NCBI RefSeq assembly: GCF_000340215.1
Contig: NW_006921532.1
Coordinates: 2,211,337 to 2,275,336, forward strand
From: Pseudocercospora fijiensis CIRAD86
Lineage: Eukaryota; Ascomycota; Dothideomycetes; Mycosphaerellales; Mycosphaerellaceae
Length of the DNA: 64,000 nucleotides
Reading direction: 5' to 3'
The notes under the pieces were generated by a model, which made no database searches, was not told the origin of the DNA, and saw nothing but the letters and a program-made list of their open reading frames with translations. Numbering within the stretch: position 1 is the first letter of the stretch; the number at the start of each line of letters is the position of its first letter. Position numbers and translations under genes: made by a program. Below are positions 10,935-22,556 of this stretch, in pieces.

Positions 10935-11423
10935 CGGAAAAACTATCCGCCGACTACAGATATCTCGGACCTCTTCTCTCGAAGTTTGAAAGCCGCAACA
11001 ACAATACGCCTAGAGCATGCTCCTCGTCGCAATCAAGCACAGCGATACGCTCAACGTAATCGCGATGCATCACGCGATGATGGAAGCTGCGGAAGCGGTG
11101 AGCTGGCAAGACAATAAGCCCAATCTCCTCCTGTCCCATTTCTCTTCCTTTCATTCCACTTTCTCCTGTTTGCTCTCTTCCTCTTCTTGGAGATTTCAGG
11201 CGGCTGTACATAACACAAGTCCTGTCAGCCTACGCTCACTCTGCCACAGATCCGCCCAACCACCCGTTCGCACAGTGAGTTGTTTCCTTTCGATTCACCT
11301 TGCTGTCTGCGTCCGTTGCACTGCTACACACGCACGATTGACGCAGTCCGACTTCACGAAATTGAGCTCAGAACTCCACTGCACGCTGCCCTCACTGACT
11401 AGTAATGCAGCTGATCCATCACC
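10935..11423 (+). promoter_or_regulatory. Upstream region of INO1 (5' UTR and promoter)
   Basis: 489 bases between the divergent hypothetical gene and INO1. The part before the ATG is rich in CT tracts (TTCTCTTCCTTTCATTCCAC near 11141-11160), typical of strongly expressed fungal promoters. I found no CATGTG inositol-response element here. A possible 5' UTR donor (GTGAGTTG) lies near 11276. Confidence 0.4.
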
Positions 11424-13034
11424 ATGGCACCTCATGCCAACGACTCCGAAGGCTATGCCACTGGCCTAACCGCTGCCGAGATTGGTGTTGCGGTTCCACC
11501 TTCGGCAGAGTTCACAGTTGACGCTTCAAACGTCAGCTACAGTGATGTGGACATTCAGAGCAAGTACCGCTACCACACCACCCAGGTCAAGCGTGTCGAC
11601 GGCAAATTCGTGGCAAAGCCGCGCGAGTCCGTCTATGACTTCAAGACACAACGCCACGTTGGCAAGGTCGGTGTCATGCTTGTCGGACTCGGCGGCAACA
11701 ACGGCACCACTGTTACTGCTGGCATCATTGCCAACCGCCGCAAGCTCATTTGGGAGACCCGTGAAGGTCCACGTGCAGCCAACTATTACGGCTCTGTGGT
11801 CATGTCCTCTACCACCAAGCTCGGCATTGACGAAGAGACTGGTGGCGATGTCAACATCCCACTGCAGAAGATGCTCCCAATGGTCCACCCAGACGACCTC
11901 GTCATCGGCGGCTGGGACATTAGTGGCATGGACCTTGCCGCAGCTATGGACCGTGCCCAAGTCCTGGAGCCAACTCTCAAGCAACTCGTCAAGAAAGAAA
12001 TGTCAAACATGAAGCCTCTGCCCAGTATCTACTACCCAGACTTCATCGCCGCCAACCAAGAAGACCGAGCCGACAACATCATCCCGGGAGACAAAGCCTG
12101 TAACGAACACGTCGAGCACATCCGCAAAGACATCCGTGACTTCAAGTCCACCAACAACCTCGACAAAGCCATTGTCCTTTGGACCGCAAACACGGAGCGC
12201 TACGCCGACATCATCCCCGGCGTAAACGACACCTCCAAGAACCTTCTTGACTCCATCGCATCTGGCCACTCTGAGATCTCTCCATCAACAGTCTTCGCAG
12301 TGGCCTGCATCCTCGAAAACGCCCCCTTCATCAACGGCTCACCCCAAAACACTTTCGTCCCAGGCTGCATAGCCCTAGCCTCCGAGCACAACGCCTTCAT
12401 CGGCGGCGACGACTTCAAATCCGGACAGACGAAAATGAAATCCGCCCTCGTCGACTTCCTCATCAATGCCGGTATCAAGCTCACATCCATAGCTTCCTAC
12501 AACCACCTCGGCAACAACGACGGCAAAAACCTCTCCTCCCAAAAACAGTTCCGATCAAAAGAGATCTCGAAATCCAACGTCGTCGACGACATGGTCGCCG
12601 CCAACAATGTTCTCTACGCCAAAGACGAACATCCAGACCACACCGTCGTCATCAAATACATGCCTGCCGTCGGCGACAACAAACGCGCCTTGGATGAATA
12701 CTACGCCGAGATTTTCCTCGGTGGACACCAAACCATCAGCATCTTCAACGTTTGCGAAGACTCGCTTTTGGCTTCACCTCTCATCATCGATTTGGTTCTG
12801 ATCACGGACTTGATGACCAGGATCCAATGGCGACATGAGGGCGAGACTGATTACAAGAATTTTCACTCGGTCTTGAGTGTTTTGAGTTATATGTTGAAAG
12901 CTCCGATGACTCCGGCGGGAACCCCGGTTGTGAATGCTTTGGGGAAACAGAGGAGTGCGCTGATTAATATTTTGAGGGCTTGTGTTGGACTTGAGCCGGA
13001 GAATGATATGACTTTGGAACATAAGTTGTTCTAG
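11424..13034 (+). CDS. INO1: Inositol-3-phosphate synthase
   Basis: One uninterrupted exon of 536 codons. The enzyme converts glucose 6-phosphate to 1D-myo-inositol 3-phosphate with NAD+, the first step of inositol and phosphatidylinositol synthesis in the cytosol. The NAD-binding [10 protein letters not shown] lies at residues 87-96. Other family blocks are [18 protein letters not shown] (161-178), [11 protein letters not shown] (304-314), [19 protein letters not shown] (from 328) with the active-site lysines, [10 protein letters not shown], and [10 protein letters not shown]. The length equals that of yeast Ino1 (533). The ATG context (ATCACCATGG) is good. Codon use changes from a C-rich third position to a less biased one over the last 80 codons, but the protein stays conserved to its end. 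Confidence 0.97.
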   Translation: MAPHANDSEGYATGLTAAEIGVAVPPSAEFTVDASNVSYSDVDIQSKYRYHTTQVKRVDGKFVAKPRESVYDFKTQRHVGKVGVMLVGLGGNNGTTVTAGIIANRRKLIWETREGPRAANYYGSVVMSSTTKLGIDEETGGDVNIPLQKMLPMVHPDDLVIGGWDISGMDLAAAMDRAQVLEPTLKQLVKKEMSNMKPLPSIYYPDFIAANQEDRADNIIPGDKACNEHVEHIRKDIRDFKSTNNLDKAIVLWTANTERYADIIPGVNDTSKNLLDSIASGHSEISPSTVFAVACILENAPFINGSPQNTFVPGCIALASEHNAFIGGDDFKSGQTKMKSALVDFLINAGIKLTSIASYNHLGNNDGKNLSSQKQFRSKEISKSNVVDDMVAANNVLYAKDEHPDHTVVIKYMPAVGDNKRALDEYYAEIFLGGHQTISIFNVCEDSLLASPLIIDLVLITDLMTRIQWRHEGETDYKNFHSVLSVLSYMLKAPMTPAGTPVVNALGKQRSALINILRACVGLEPENDMTLEHKLF

Positions 13035-13388
13035 ATTGATGGTGTGAATGGGATGGTGGTGAAGATGGGTTCGAAATTATAGAGGAAAGATTGTGAAGGG
13101 AAGTTTGTTCGGGTTTAATGTTGAGTCTCATTTCGCATGGTCTAGTTAATAGAAGGTAGTAGCATAGTGGTGTCTCATGAGATGTCAACGTTCATTTGAT
13201 TTTCGTCCTCGAGTGTGATACAGCCTGAGTGAGGTGGAATTATTTCCATTATAATACATCTGCGAGTGGGGCTGCCCATCATAATGCTACATATCTACAA
13301 AAAGCGCTTTCACAATGCCGCTGAATATCAACGTATTCATTTGGTATCATCATTCGTCAAAGTGCTCCGATAACTCCAAGTCATCTCT
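13035..13388. other. Convergent intergenic region
   Basis: 354 bases between the 3' ends of INO1 and HSP78. It should hold both 3' UTRs. No gene is seen. Confidence 0.5.
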
Positions 13389-15743
13389 CTACGCCTCTGA
13401 CGGAGCAACGATGTCAAGGTGCTCGCCACCATCCCTGATGACAACCTTCGCTACATCACCGCTCTTAATCGTACCTCGAATAATCTTGTCTGCGAGACTG
13501 TTGCCGACCTCTTTCGAAATCAGTCGATTGAGCGGTCGAGCACCATACCGTGGATCATAGCCCTTTTCGCAAAGCCATGTCTTTACATCATCGCTGACTT
13601 CGAGCGAGATGCGTCGATCATCCAGTCTTGCCTGCAGTTCTTTTAATCTGATGTCGACAATATCGCGGAGCGCCTCTTTGGATAGACGTTTGAAGATGAT
13701 GAACTCGTCTATTCGATTGAGGAACTCAGGCGGGTATGACATCTGGACCACATCCATGACCTGCTTCTTGACGTCTTGGCTGATCTCGCTTCCGGAGCTT
13801 TCATCCGCGACCAAAGCTTCGGCTCCGAGGTTAGACGTGAGGACGATGATAGTGTTGCGGAAGTCGACTTTGTGGCCTTGAGCGTCGGTGAGCTTGCCTT
13901 CGTCTAATACTTGGAGCAAGAGTGTGCTGATGTCTCGATGCGCCTTTTCGAATTCATCGAAGAGAAGAACGGAGTATGGCTTGCGACGAACGGCTTCAGT
14001 AAGCTGGCCAGCATCTTCGTAACCAACATAACCGGCCGGGCTGCCAATGAGACGACTGACGGTATGCTTTTCTTGGAACTCAGACATGTCAAAGCGAACG
14101 ACTGCTGACTCGGTCGAGAAGAGAAAGTTGGCCATCTTCTTGCAGAGCTCCGTCTTGCCAACGCCAGTAGGTCCGAGGAACATGAAGGAGGCAAGTGGCC
14201 TGTTCTCTCCGCTCAGACCTGCTCGTTGCATTCTTACAGCATTGGCTACAGCTGTCAAAGCCTCGTCTTGGCCTCGGACTGACTTGCGAAGCGTGTCTTC
14301 CATGTGGATGAGCTTCTCGATTTCGCCGCTCATCAACTTGGTCACAGGAATGCCGGTAGCCTTAGCCACAACGGCAGCGATGTCGTCCGCAGTGACCGAA
14401 TCATGGATAAGTGCATCGCTTTTTGCCTTCGATTCACCACCCTGGTCTTCTGGTAGCTTTTTCTGAAGCTCAGGAATGCGAGCGTAACGAAGCTCGCTAG
14501 CCTTGGCAAAATTGCCTTCTCGCTGGGCCTGTTCGAGCTCAACGCGTGCGCGTTCCAATTCCTCTTTCGTGCGCTTGATCTCTTCAATCTCAGCCCGCTC
14601 TTTCTCCCACTTCTCCATCAATGCGCCGACCTCATCTTGCTTGAGCGTCAACGTCTTCTCGAGTTGCTCTCGTCGCTCTTTGCTAGCAATGTCGCTTTCT
14701 TTTCGTAATGATTCCAGCTCAATCTGTATCGTCATGATCTGTCGGTCAAGCTCTTGAATAGCGTCCGGCTTGCTTTCTTGCTGTAGTCTTAGAGCAGATG
14801 CCGCTTCGTCCACCAGATCGATGGCCTTGTCGGGCAGGAACCGATCGGTAATGTATCGATTGCTGTACGCAGCGGCGGCAACGAGTGCACCATCCGTGAT
14901 TCTGACTCCATGATGCACTTCGTATCGATCTTTGATACCTCGTAGAATCGAGACGGTGTCCTGTACTGTAGGCTCTCCCACCAAGATAGGCTGAAAGCGT
15001 CGAGCCAATGCAACATCTTTCTCGATTTGACGGTACTCAGTCAATGTTGTTGCTCCACAGCATTGCAGCTCTCCTCTCGACAATGCCGGCTTCAAGAGAT
15101 TGCTGGCATCAATACTGCCTTCAGCCTTGCCCAGGCCGAGCAGTGTATGAAGCTCGTCAACGAACAGGATGACGCCACCTTTCGCATCGCCAACTTCCTT
15201 CAAGACAGCCTTCAATCTTTCTTCGAAGTCACCTCGAAATTTGGCGCCTGCTATGAGGCTACCGAGATCGAGCGAAATGACTCTCTTGTCTTTGATACTC
15301 TCTGGCACATCGCCCTGCACTATCCGCTGGGCAAGACCTTCCAGGATCGCAGTCTTGCCAGTACCGGCTTGACCAATGAGTACCGGGTTATTCTTCGTTC
15401 TTCTTGACAATATTTGTATCGTTCGATGTATCTCTGCATCCCTCCCGATGACTGGGTCGAGTTTCCCCTCTCTTGCTTTAGCAGTCAAATCGACACCATA
15501 TTGCTCAAGGGCCGGTTTCTCCGGTTCGCCTCCAAGGTTCATTCGATGTGTACCACCTGGAGGATGTGGCTTTCCACTGGCGTAAGCTCGACATTGTGAT
15601 ATCGATGTGGGGGCTGCTCTTGCTATCGTGGGAAGCAGTCTTGATCGTTCGATATGTGTTGCAGCTCGTAATGCGTTTTGTGGTAGAGGGTATCGTACTG
15701 AGGCGATGCGCCTGGCAGCGCTTCTTCCTGTAGCAGGTATCAT
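13389..15743 (-). CDS. HSP78: Mitochondrial Hsp78 (ClpB-type disaggregase)
   Basis: One exon, 784 codons from the ATG at 15743; upstream in-frame codons reach 15791 only with a TTG. The N-terminus ([18 protein letters not shown]..., Arg/Ala/Ser-rich, no acidic residues for about 45 positions) fits a mitochondrial targeting sequence. There is no ClpB N-domain, as expected for Hsp78. AAA1 has Walker A GQAGTGKT at 124-131 and Walker [11 protein letters not shown] coiled-coil middle domain runs over about 325-430. AAA2 has GPTGVGKT at 524-531, [10 protein letters not shown] and the VLTSNLGAE sensor. The C-terminal [14 protein letters not shown] block is also present. Hsp78 resolubilises heat-damaged matrix proteins with Ssc1/Hsp70. 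It is divergent from the eEF1B gene across a 372 bp promoter that contains a heat-shock-element-like repeat. Confidence 0.96.
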   Translation of the reverse strand: MIPATGRSAARRIASVRYPLPQNALRAATHIERSRLLPTIARAAPTSISQCRAYASGKPHPPGGTHRMNLGGEPEKPALEQYGVDLTAKAREGKLDPVIGRDAEIHRTIQILSRRTKNNPVLIGQAGTGKTAILEGLAQRIVQGDVPESIKDKRVISLDLGSLIAGAKFRGDFEERLKAVLKEVGDAKGGVILFVDELHTLLGLGKAEGSIDASNLLKPALSRGELQCCGATTLTEYRQIEKDVALARRFQPILVGEPTVQDTVSILRGIKDRYEVHHGVRITDGALVAAAAYSNRYITDRFLPDKAIDLVDEAASALRLQQESKPDAIQELDRQIMTIQIELESLRKESDIASKERREQLEKTLTLKQDEVGALMEKWEKERAEIEEIKRTKEELERARVELEQAQREGNFAKASELRYARIPELQKKLPEDQGGESKAKSDALIHDSVTADDIAAVVAKATGIPVTKLMSGEIEKLIHMEDTLRKSVRGQDEALTAVANAVRMQRAGLSGENRPLASFMFLGPTGVGKTELCKKMANFLFSTESAVVRFDMSEFQEKHTVSRLIGSPAGYVGYEDAGQLTEAVRRKPYSVLLFDEFEKAHRDISTLLLQVLDEGKLTDAQGHKVDFRNTIIVLTSNLGAEALVADESSGSEISQDVKKQVMDVVQMSYPPEFLNRIDEFIIFKRLSKEALRDIVDIRLKELQARLDDRRISLEVSDDVKTWLCEKGYDPRYGARPLNRLISKEVGNSLADKIIRGTIKSGDVAKVVIRDGGEHLDIVAPSEA

Positions 15744-16115
15744 TATGCAACGCGATGAATGAGTGTGAGACCGAAATTGATGAAAGGACAATTGAGCAAG
15801 CTACCTTGACTACAGAAGAGAAGCATTAGATACTATGCATATATCGACGAACAGCTCACGAGATGGTGGAAGCCAGAGAACCGACGAGTAGCTTCGAAGC
15901 TTCGAAGCAAATCCTAGTCGCACGCACCCTGTTTGGGCCTAGCGTTTCCGTCTGCCAGCGGAGACTAGTCTGAATCAGAATGTGAGCAAGTCCCCTCGCC
16001 AGAGAAGCATACAAATTTCAACAACACCACAACTTCAGCAGCTTTTGGACTACACCAGTCAATTCTACAACAAAACACAGGTTGCACCACAGATCCAGAG
16101 TCGCACGCATACACG
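15744..16115. promoter_or_regulatory. Divergent promoter HSP78 / eEF1B with CTTCGAAG repeat
   Basis: 372 bases between the two start codons. At 15891-15908 lies GCTTCGAAGCTTCGAAGC, two overlapping copies of CTTCGAAG that contain GAAGCTTC, i.e. a GAAnnTTC heat-shock-element unit. More GAA triplets lie around it (TGGAAGCCAGAGAACC at 15867-15882). Its role in HSP78 induction is an inference. Confidence 0.4.
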
Positions 16116-17123
16116 ATGGGTTTCACCGACTTCGTCTCCGACGCAGGCCTCACCAGTACGTCGTCGCTGCGACACCACCGCCTCCTGTTCGTGAGCTAAG
16201 ATTTACACAGTCCTTGACAACTGGGTCAAGACTCGCTCATACATTATCGGGTGCGTTGCCTACTCCTTCCTCAATGCTTTCCCCCTCATGCCTTTCATGA
16301 TGAACCCAATTTGGTCCGTGTTATTGAGCAGCTTAAGACCCTGCGAATGAAACCTTCCAAAGCGCTTGTCGCACCTCTGATTTTTGCCGCAACAAACACA
16401 GTCATTCTCCATTGACCTCAAAATGGATGTTCACTAACACTCCACTAGATACGGCCCATCTCAAGCAGATGTGAAGGTCTTCCAGGCTATGAAGGAGGGA
16501 CCAAAGGTCGAGAAGTTCCCACACGCCTACCGATGGTACAAGCACATCTCCACTTTCGAGTCAGAGTTCTCTCAGCTCCCAGGTGACCCAAGCAAGGCTC
16601 CCACCGCCTACGGTCCAGAGTCCAGCGAGCTCACCCTCAACCCTGCAAAAGCACCGGAGAAGGCTGCTGAGGAGGACGACGATGACGTCGACCTTTTCGG
16701 TTCCGATGATGAGGAGGAGGATGCAGAGGCTGCCCGTGTCCGAGAAGAGAGATTGGCCGAGTACAAGAAGAAGAAGGAGGGCAAGACTAAGCCAGCTGCC
16801 AAGTCTGTCGTCACACTCGATGTCAAGCCATGGGGTATGTGCTCAGATACCACATTCATATGGAAGTAACGCGTCACTAACATTCCTTTGCAGACGACGA
16901 GACAGACATGAAGGCTCTCGAGGCGTCCGTGCGCAGCATCGAGAAGGATGGCCTTGTTTGGGGTGCATCCAAGCTCGTCGCTGTTGGTTTCGGTATCAAG
17001 AAGCTCCAGATCAACCTGGTCGTTGAGGACGAGAAGATTTCTCTCGATGAGCTCCAGGAGGAGATTGAGGGCTTCGAGGACTATGTCCAGTCCTCTGATG
17101 TTGCCGCTATGCAGAAGTTGTAG
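16116..17123 (+). CDS. EFB1: Translation elongation factor 1-beta (eEF1B-alpha)
   Basis: Four exons, 16116-16155, 16211-16250, 16449-16834 and 16894-17123, encode 231 residues. The introns are 55, 198 and 59 nt. The short N-terminal GST-like part ([36 protein letters not shown]) is followed by an acidic linker with [17 protein letters not shown], the conserved CK2-type site region. The catalytic guanine-nucleotide-exchange domain starts at [19 protein letters not shown] and ends DVAAMQKL, exactly as in the family. It reloads eEF1A with GTP during translation elongation. The long second intron near the start is usual for this gene in ascomycetes. All junctions restore the conserved frame. Confidence 0.96.
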
Positions 17124-17444
17124 ATGGCAGCATTTAGCTGCGCGGGCATAGATTCTCTGGCTGTGATAATGGCAGCTTGTGCTCGGTTTTTGACGGCGGA
17201 ATTGCTGGCTTCATGGCTTGATGTTTTACGACGCATAGACAGTGATACCACCAAAAGCAAGGGGCATGCAGCTTGCATATGAATGACCGGCAATCACTGG
17301 TAGATGCATTATACTAGGTACCATGAAATACTCATTCCAATCGGAGTTCGTTGCTTCGATCACATGAAATAATCTGTTCCTCCCTCCTGCCAAGCCTGAT
17401 GCGGCTCAAAGCCATCGACACGACGTTAACTTCCTATCTCGAGA

Positions 17445-17480
17445 CCAGACTAGAGATAGGATTATTTGAGTAGTATTTTG

Positions 17481-17513
<33 letters not shown>

Positions 17514-17594
17514 GCATAGTGGCATAGTATGTGGCTAAGGTGTGGCGTATAGCCAATCAGCGTTTAGATAACAGAGATCCTATCTCTAGTCTGG
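17445..17594. repeat. Foldback element with 18 bp inverted repeats around a (GT)n tract
   Basis: CCAGACTAGAGATAGGAT at 17445-17462 is repeated as its exact reverse complement at 17577-17594. The 114 bp between them contains a GT run (about 17486-17512) and a repeated GGCATAGT. Size and layout fit a small MITE-like remnant; no target duplication is clear. Confidence 0.6.
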
Positions 17595-18023
17595 GCCGTT
17601 TCTGTCGCAATTTGGCTGTTTGCATAGATTTTCCCCTCCTAAAGAAGCACTCGTCGAGGAATACAAATTAATATATAATATATAGTAGAGGGCCTAGATA
17701 ATATAATTATCTAGGCCCGCCCGGCAGTACTTTTTCGAATTACGGTCTTAATAGTGCGCATTCTTATCGTCGCGGTCGTCGCGGTATAGAGTAGCCTTCT
17801 ATGCAGCCGAGCGTGTTCGGTTTTTAGATTACATTCGATTTTCCTAAACCGGGGCTATCGTATACGGAATAAAAAATAGTAATTAGTATATATAAAGTAT
17901 TTATCTAGGTCGCTACCGTGGCGGATTTTCGAATTTCGGTCTAGGTATTGCGTATTCTTTCTTCGAAAAAAAATTCGGGTCGCTTTATCTATGCACGCGT
18001 ACCAAAACCCGGACAGAAGCGGA

Positions 18024-18142
18024 TCAGACCAGTAACAAAGGGTGTTGTGTGGTCTGTGCGGGAGTTTATTTCTATAGTGGCTTATAGTGGCTGAGCTGAA
18101 TTGTACAGATATACCATACAACACCCTTTGTTACTGGTCTGA
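18024..18142. repeat. Foldback/MITE-like element with 25 bp perfect inverted repeats
   Basis: The 25 bp starting TCAGACCAGTAACAAAGGGT at 18024-18048 returns as a perfect reverse complement at 18118-18142, with a 69 bp spacer. It ends 92 bp before the EMC5 start codon, within its presumed promoter or 5' UTR. No clear target-site duplication flanks it. Confidence 0.7.
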
Positions 18143-18234
18143 GTGGAGATAGGTTAACTTCAACGTTCAGCATCTCGAATTCTGTACCAACATCACACGT
18201 CCACCCTTCTGAAGTACCCAAGAACACCGTCAAG

Positions 18235-18730
18235 ATGGGTTTCGCATCGAATGTGATCAACATAGCCGGTCTGGTGTTCCTGTCGCATGCGTACGTTGAA
18301 AGCTTCCAAACGGAAACGCTGCAGCATCTTGCTAACGCATTCTCCCGACAGTGTCTACAGCTCATACGAACACTCTCTACTCCCGACATCATCTACGCCG
18401 CCTCCGCCTAGCTCATTTCTCCCGCGCGCATTGGATCCGAAAATTAGCATACCAACAGACATCATCGTCGAAACTCTGTTCTCAGTGCTGCTTCTCTGTG
18501 TCGGAGTAGTATTAGGCAGCGCGGATCTGAAACCAATACAATGGAACGTTTGGGCCGGAAATCTGGAGAGAAGTAAAGAAGCGAGGAAAATTCAGGAAGT
18601 CGGCGTGGGTGGTGGAAACCCGTATGCTGGGCTGGAGGAGAGGAGTGGGTTTGCGGATATCAGAGCGCAGAGGAAGGAGTTTGCGGAGTGGGTGACAGGT
18701 GGTGGGCAGAAGGTAGTGTCGTCGCGATAG
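18235..18730 (+). CDS. EMC5: ER membrane protein complex subunit 5
   Basis: Two exons, 18235-18290 and 18352-18730, give 144 residues; the intron is 61 nt (GTACGT..CAG). The protein begins MGFASNVINIAGLVFLSHAVYSSYEHS, the first helix and YS.YEH motif of the EMC5/MMGT family. A Pro-rich loop and a second transmembrane helix (IIVETLFSVLLLCVGVVLGSADLKPI) follow, then a cytosolic tail with NPYAGLEERSGFADIRAQRKEFAEW, also family-typical. EMC5 is a core subunit of the ER membrane insertase. The gene is 317 bases upstream of MSH5 on the same strand. Confidence 0.9.
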
Positions 18731-19047
18731 AGCAATACAATACTGCGCGTTCTACGCATCCTGAGAGCTATGGACAGCCTACCCAGAACACAGGACGAGC
18801 ACGTTCAGGTCTCTCCAAGGACCTCTCAGCCAATCCGCCGTCAAGAGGACGTCACGTATTCAAGCGCAGAGAGCTCGTTCTGAGACTGATATCCTGGCGA
18901 GCGACTCCATCAGCTGGTCAGAGTCGCTCCTTCCTCACAACGCGCACGGCACGAACGTGGCGAACGCGTTTCTGGCCCGCACGCGCACTTTCACTCTTGC
19001 AAAACACTACACTTCACTCCGTTGACATCGAAACAGCATCACACAAC
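18731..19047. other. Intergenic between EMC5 and MSH5
   Basis: 317 bases. The MSH5 frame stays open upstream to about 18688, but the sequence looks non-coding. It presumably contains the EMC5 3' UTR and the MSH5 promoter. Confidence 0.4.
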
Positions 19048-22000
19048 ATGCGCTCCTCAGCTGCTGCAGTCAAGCGCCGGCGCAGCAACGAGACCGCCGC
19101 TTCAAGACGTGGGCGAGCAAGAACCACGTCTGCCCGCTCCTCCAGTCGAGCAGACTCCCGGCAATCCTCAGTCTCCCGTGGCTCATACAACGCACAGTGG
19201 CAGTTGCGCAATGCCCTCCCTCGCACGCCTTCATATGCATCAAGCTCTACCGCTCGCGGCGGCATTGACCGCCATGTGGTGCATGTGGGTGACTCTCGAA
19301 GCGTGGCGAGCACGCAGCTGCCGGTCGACGACATCGACATCTTCGACGACGAAAGCTTGAACGAGGTCGCTATGGCAGTGAATGTCACGGATCGTGGGAC
19401 GGTGTAAGTGCTTCTCCGACTTCCGACGAAACATGACTTGCAACGACGCTGATTCTCCACTCTCTCATTCTAGTGGATGTGCTTACTACAACGCGAGAGC
19501 CGAAACCTTGTACTTTATGGAAGACGTCCCGCTTGGTGGTGCTGACATTGTCGACGCTTGTTCGTGACACCATACTATCCCTGAACCAGCTGACAGAATG
19601 CAGTGAAGCTCTTTATTGATCCCACCGTGATCCTAACCTCAACAAAGTGCAACGCAGAGACTATCAGTCGTCTCGATCCAGAAATGCGAGACGCTCATCT
19701 GAGAGCTGCCTCAGCTGATGGCCCCAGCGACCAGAGCAGCCTTCCATATCTGTTGGAGTGTCGACCGAACGCTGAATTCGGCTACGACTCTGCGAGAAAT
19801 AAGCTCGTGAATCTCCGTATCGGCCAGTCTGGCGGGCCGTCAGTCACCTTCACCGTGCCTGGAGACGTAATGACCCAGCATGATGACCGCCAATCATCCG
19901 ACAATGGCTTTCATGGTGGTCAAGCCTCCTTGCTTCGTCTATCTGGCTGGGTCAACATGGAGAGTCGTTTCACCGTTGGCTGTGCAGGTGCTGTGCTCGC
20001 CTACCTGCAGCGCAGAAGAGCTACTACCTATCTGCCTGGAGACAGAGATGCAGAGTCCATGTTCAGAGTCGCTCGAGTTGAGATGTTCAGCCTGAAGGAC
20101 TCCATGTTTGTCAATGCTGACACTTTGCTTTCCCTTCAAATCACTACGACCGAGTCACATCCAAATGCTCAGCAGCAAGGACCTGCGAAATCCGGAGGAT
20201 CGAAAGAAGGTCTTTCTGTATACGGCCTCTTCCACCCTCTGGCCAAGACCCAGCAAGGAAGACATACGCTACGACAGATATTCCTCCGCCCCAGCATGAA
20301 CATGGAAATCATCAACGAGCGTCACAATACCTTGAGCCTTTTCCTGCAACCAGAGAACGACAATGTCCTTGATCGCCTATCGAAAACATTGAAAGGCGTC
20401 AAGAATATGCGTATCGTGACAACCAACCTGCGCAAAGGCAACAGCAGCGGACCAGACAACAGGGGCAAGGCGATTCCCGCCTCAGCTTGGTACAGTCTGC
20501 ATGGGTTCTTGTATTGCTGCCTCAGTATACTTGATGCTCTGGCTGATATGCCTGGAGCTACACACCTTGCGCTCCACCACAAAGTCGAGGAGAAGTTTGA
20601 TCGGCAGCGTATTGCAGAAGTCGGTCAGTACATCGCTGAAGTGATCGACTTCGAGGGATCAAAGGTGGAGAAGCGTACCGTCATCATGCCTGGAGTAAGC
20701 GCTGAGCTCGATGAGCTTCGAAGATCCTGGGCTGGAATCGACGACATGCTTTCTGAGGTCGCTGTGGTCATTGCGAACTTGGTTCCTACTGACATCCGCA
20801 GCCAGCTCAACGTCATCTTCTTTCCACAGATTGGCTTCTTGATCTCAATTTGCCACGAAGCAGACGATGTGCCGGTTCCCTATGCCGGTACCGATGACGA
20901 CCCTTGGGAGAAGATGTTTCACTCTACAGACGCATCATATTACAAGAATGCTCACATGACGGAGATGGACGAGCAATTCGGAGATATCCACGGCCAAATC
21001 ATCGACCTGGAAATTGAAATCGTGCAAATGCTCGCACAGCGTGTACTGGAGTATGAAGACCTAATCGTCTCCTGTTCCGAAGTATGCGGTGAAGTCGATG
21101 CTCTCGTCGCTTTGACTCAAGGTGCCAAGCTGTACAATCTCGTCAGACCCCAAATGATCGATGACAATATCATCAAGATCAAGGAAGGCCGACACATATT
21201 GCAAGAACTCACCGTACCAACCTTCGTACCAAACGACACCTGCCTCGTCGGCGGAAATGGGGATGAACAGGAATCCTCTCCCCACAGATCTCGAGATCCA
21301 CGAACCCAACCCTTACAAGGCCCGAACATGATCATCCTCACAGGACCCAACTACTCAGGCAAAAGCATCTACCTCAAACAAGTCGCCATAATCGTCTTCA
21401 TGGCCCACATCGGCTCCTTCGTCCCCGCCTCCTCCGCCAAAATCGGTCTTACAGACAAAATTCTCACACGAATCGCAACCCGAGAATCCGTCTCCCGAAT
21501 TCAAAGCGCCTTCATGATCGACCTCCAACAAGCTTCCATAGCTCTCAACCTCGCAACCCGCCGAAGCCTTGTCATAATCGACGAATTCGGAAAAGGAACA
21601 GATTCCAACGATGGAGCAGGTTTAGCAGCAGGAGTTTTCGAACATTTACTCCAGCGCTCGCCGAACTGTCCGAAAGTTTTGGGAGCGACACATTTTCACG
21701 AGATCTTTGAATCTGGCTTCTTGTCTCCTCGGCCGGGGTTGGGATTGGCGTTTGCGCATATGGAGATCCAACTCGATTCATCGGAGAATAGGAGGGGAAA
21801 GCAAATTACGTTCCTGTACAATCTTCGTTCGGGAAGGAGCACGCAGAGCTTCGGCACGGCTTGTGCGGCGATGAATGGGATTGATCGAGAAGTTGTAGAG
21901 AGAGCGGAGGAATTGAATCTTTTGGCGAGTAGGGGTGAGGATCTTGTTGAGGCTTGTGCGAAGATGCCGGAGGGGGAGTTGATGGAACTCGAGGATGCTG

Positions 22001-22177
22001 TAAGTATTCTTAGGCAGGTGAGGTGATTGGCGCTAACTAACGATGTTTTGATAGGAGAATGTTGCGAGGCGGCTTTTGATGATGGATGAGTTTGAAGACC
22101 CGAGGGAGATTCTTGAAGAGCTGGTGACGACAGTAACGGATAGTGGGACGACGAAGGGGAGTATCACGGAGTCGTGA
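19048..22177 (+). CDS. MSH5: MutS homolog 5, meiotic crossover factor
   Basis: Four exons, 19048-19403, 19474-19559, 19604-21999 and 22055-22177, encode 986 residues. Introns are 70, 44 and 55 nt. After a Ser/Arg-rich N-terminus the conserved part reads GTVGCAYYNARAETLYFMEDV..VDALKLFIDPTVILTSTK across two junctions. MutS core and lever domains follow. The ATPase has Walker A TGPNYSGKS (nt about 21338-21364) with the MSH5-typical YLKQV..FMAHIGSFVPA, RIATRESVSRIQSAFMIDLQQA, and Walker B LVIIDEFGKGTDSNDG. There is no MutS mismatch-recognition domain I, as expected for MSH4/5. MSH5 pairs with MSH4 to stabilise Holliday junctions in meiosis. The reading frame is intact, so the lineage probably has or had a sexual cycle. 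Confidence 0.93.
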
Positions 22178-22556
22178 CGAGCTGCGTTGTTTGCGAGAGA
22201 CAGTGTGCCGGAGGAAATTTGGTTGGTTGCTTTGCTACTATAGGAGAGCATTTGCTAAGAGAACAGGACTTCGTGAAAGCATGCGACATGGACATCCTGC
22301 TTTTGGCCCGACCGAGAAGGAGCGCTCGTAACGCAATGCTTTTTAACAATGTCTCGAGCCTACTTCAGGCTTGTTGTCGCCAATGGCAGGCACTTTGATC
22401 GGCACATTAGCGATTCTGCAGAGAACCCTCTATAAATGTCTCATGCCATGTCAAACTCTGTCGATCAGCCGGAAGACCCGGCCATGGTAGAAATGCAGAC
22501 CTCACTTTGTATCAAATCGCTCTCCATTCTACCATACTAACAGCATTTATAAAATA
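22178..22556. other. Convergent intergenic region
   Basis: 379 bases between the 3' ends of MSH5 and the MFS transporter. No gene is seen. Confidence 0.5.

Larger units (their letters stand above)
17124..18234. other. Intergenic with two small foldback elements and a RIP-like AT-rich stretch
   Basis: 1.1 kb without a gene. It holds a foldback pair at 17445-17594, a TpA-rich stretch at about 17640-17990 resembling the large degraded repeat island further right (including a 13 bp-arm palindrome GGGCCTAGATAAT.. around 17690-17718), and a second foldback pair at 18024-18142. Confidence 0.6.

Noticed and set aside
15744..15791. Upstream extension of HSP78
   Set aside because: The added codons contain no ATG and would start at TTG; the ATG at 15743 opens a good mitochondrial presequence.
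18688..19047. N-terminal extension of MSH5 to 18688
   Set aside because: It overlaps the EMC5 3' end and has no conserved sequence; the ATG at 19048 is a better start.
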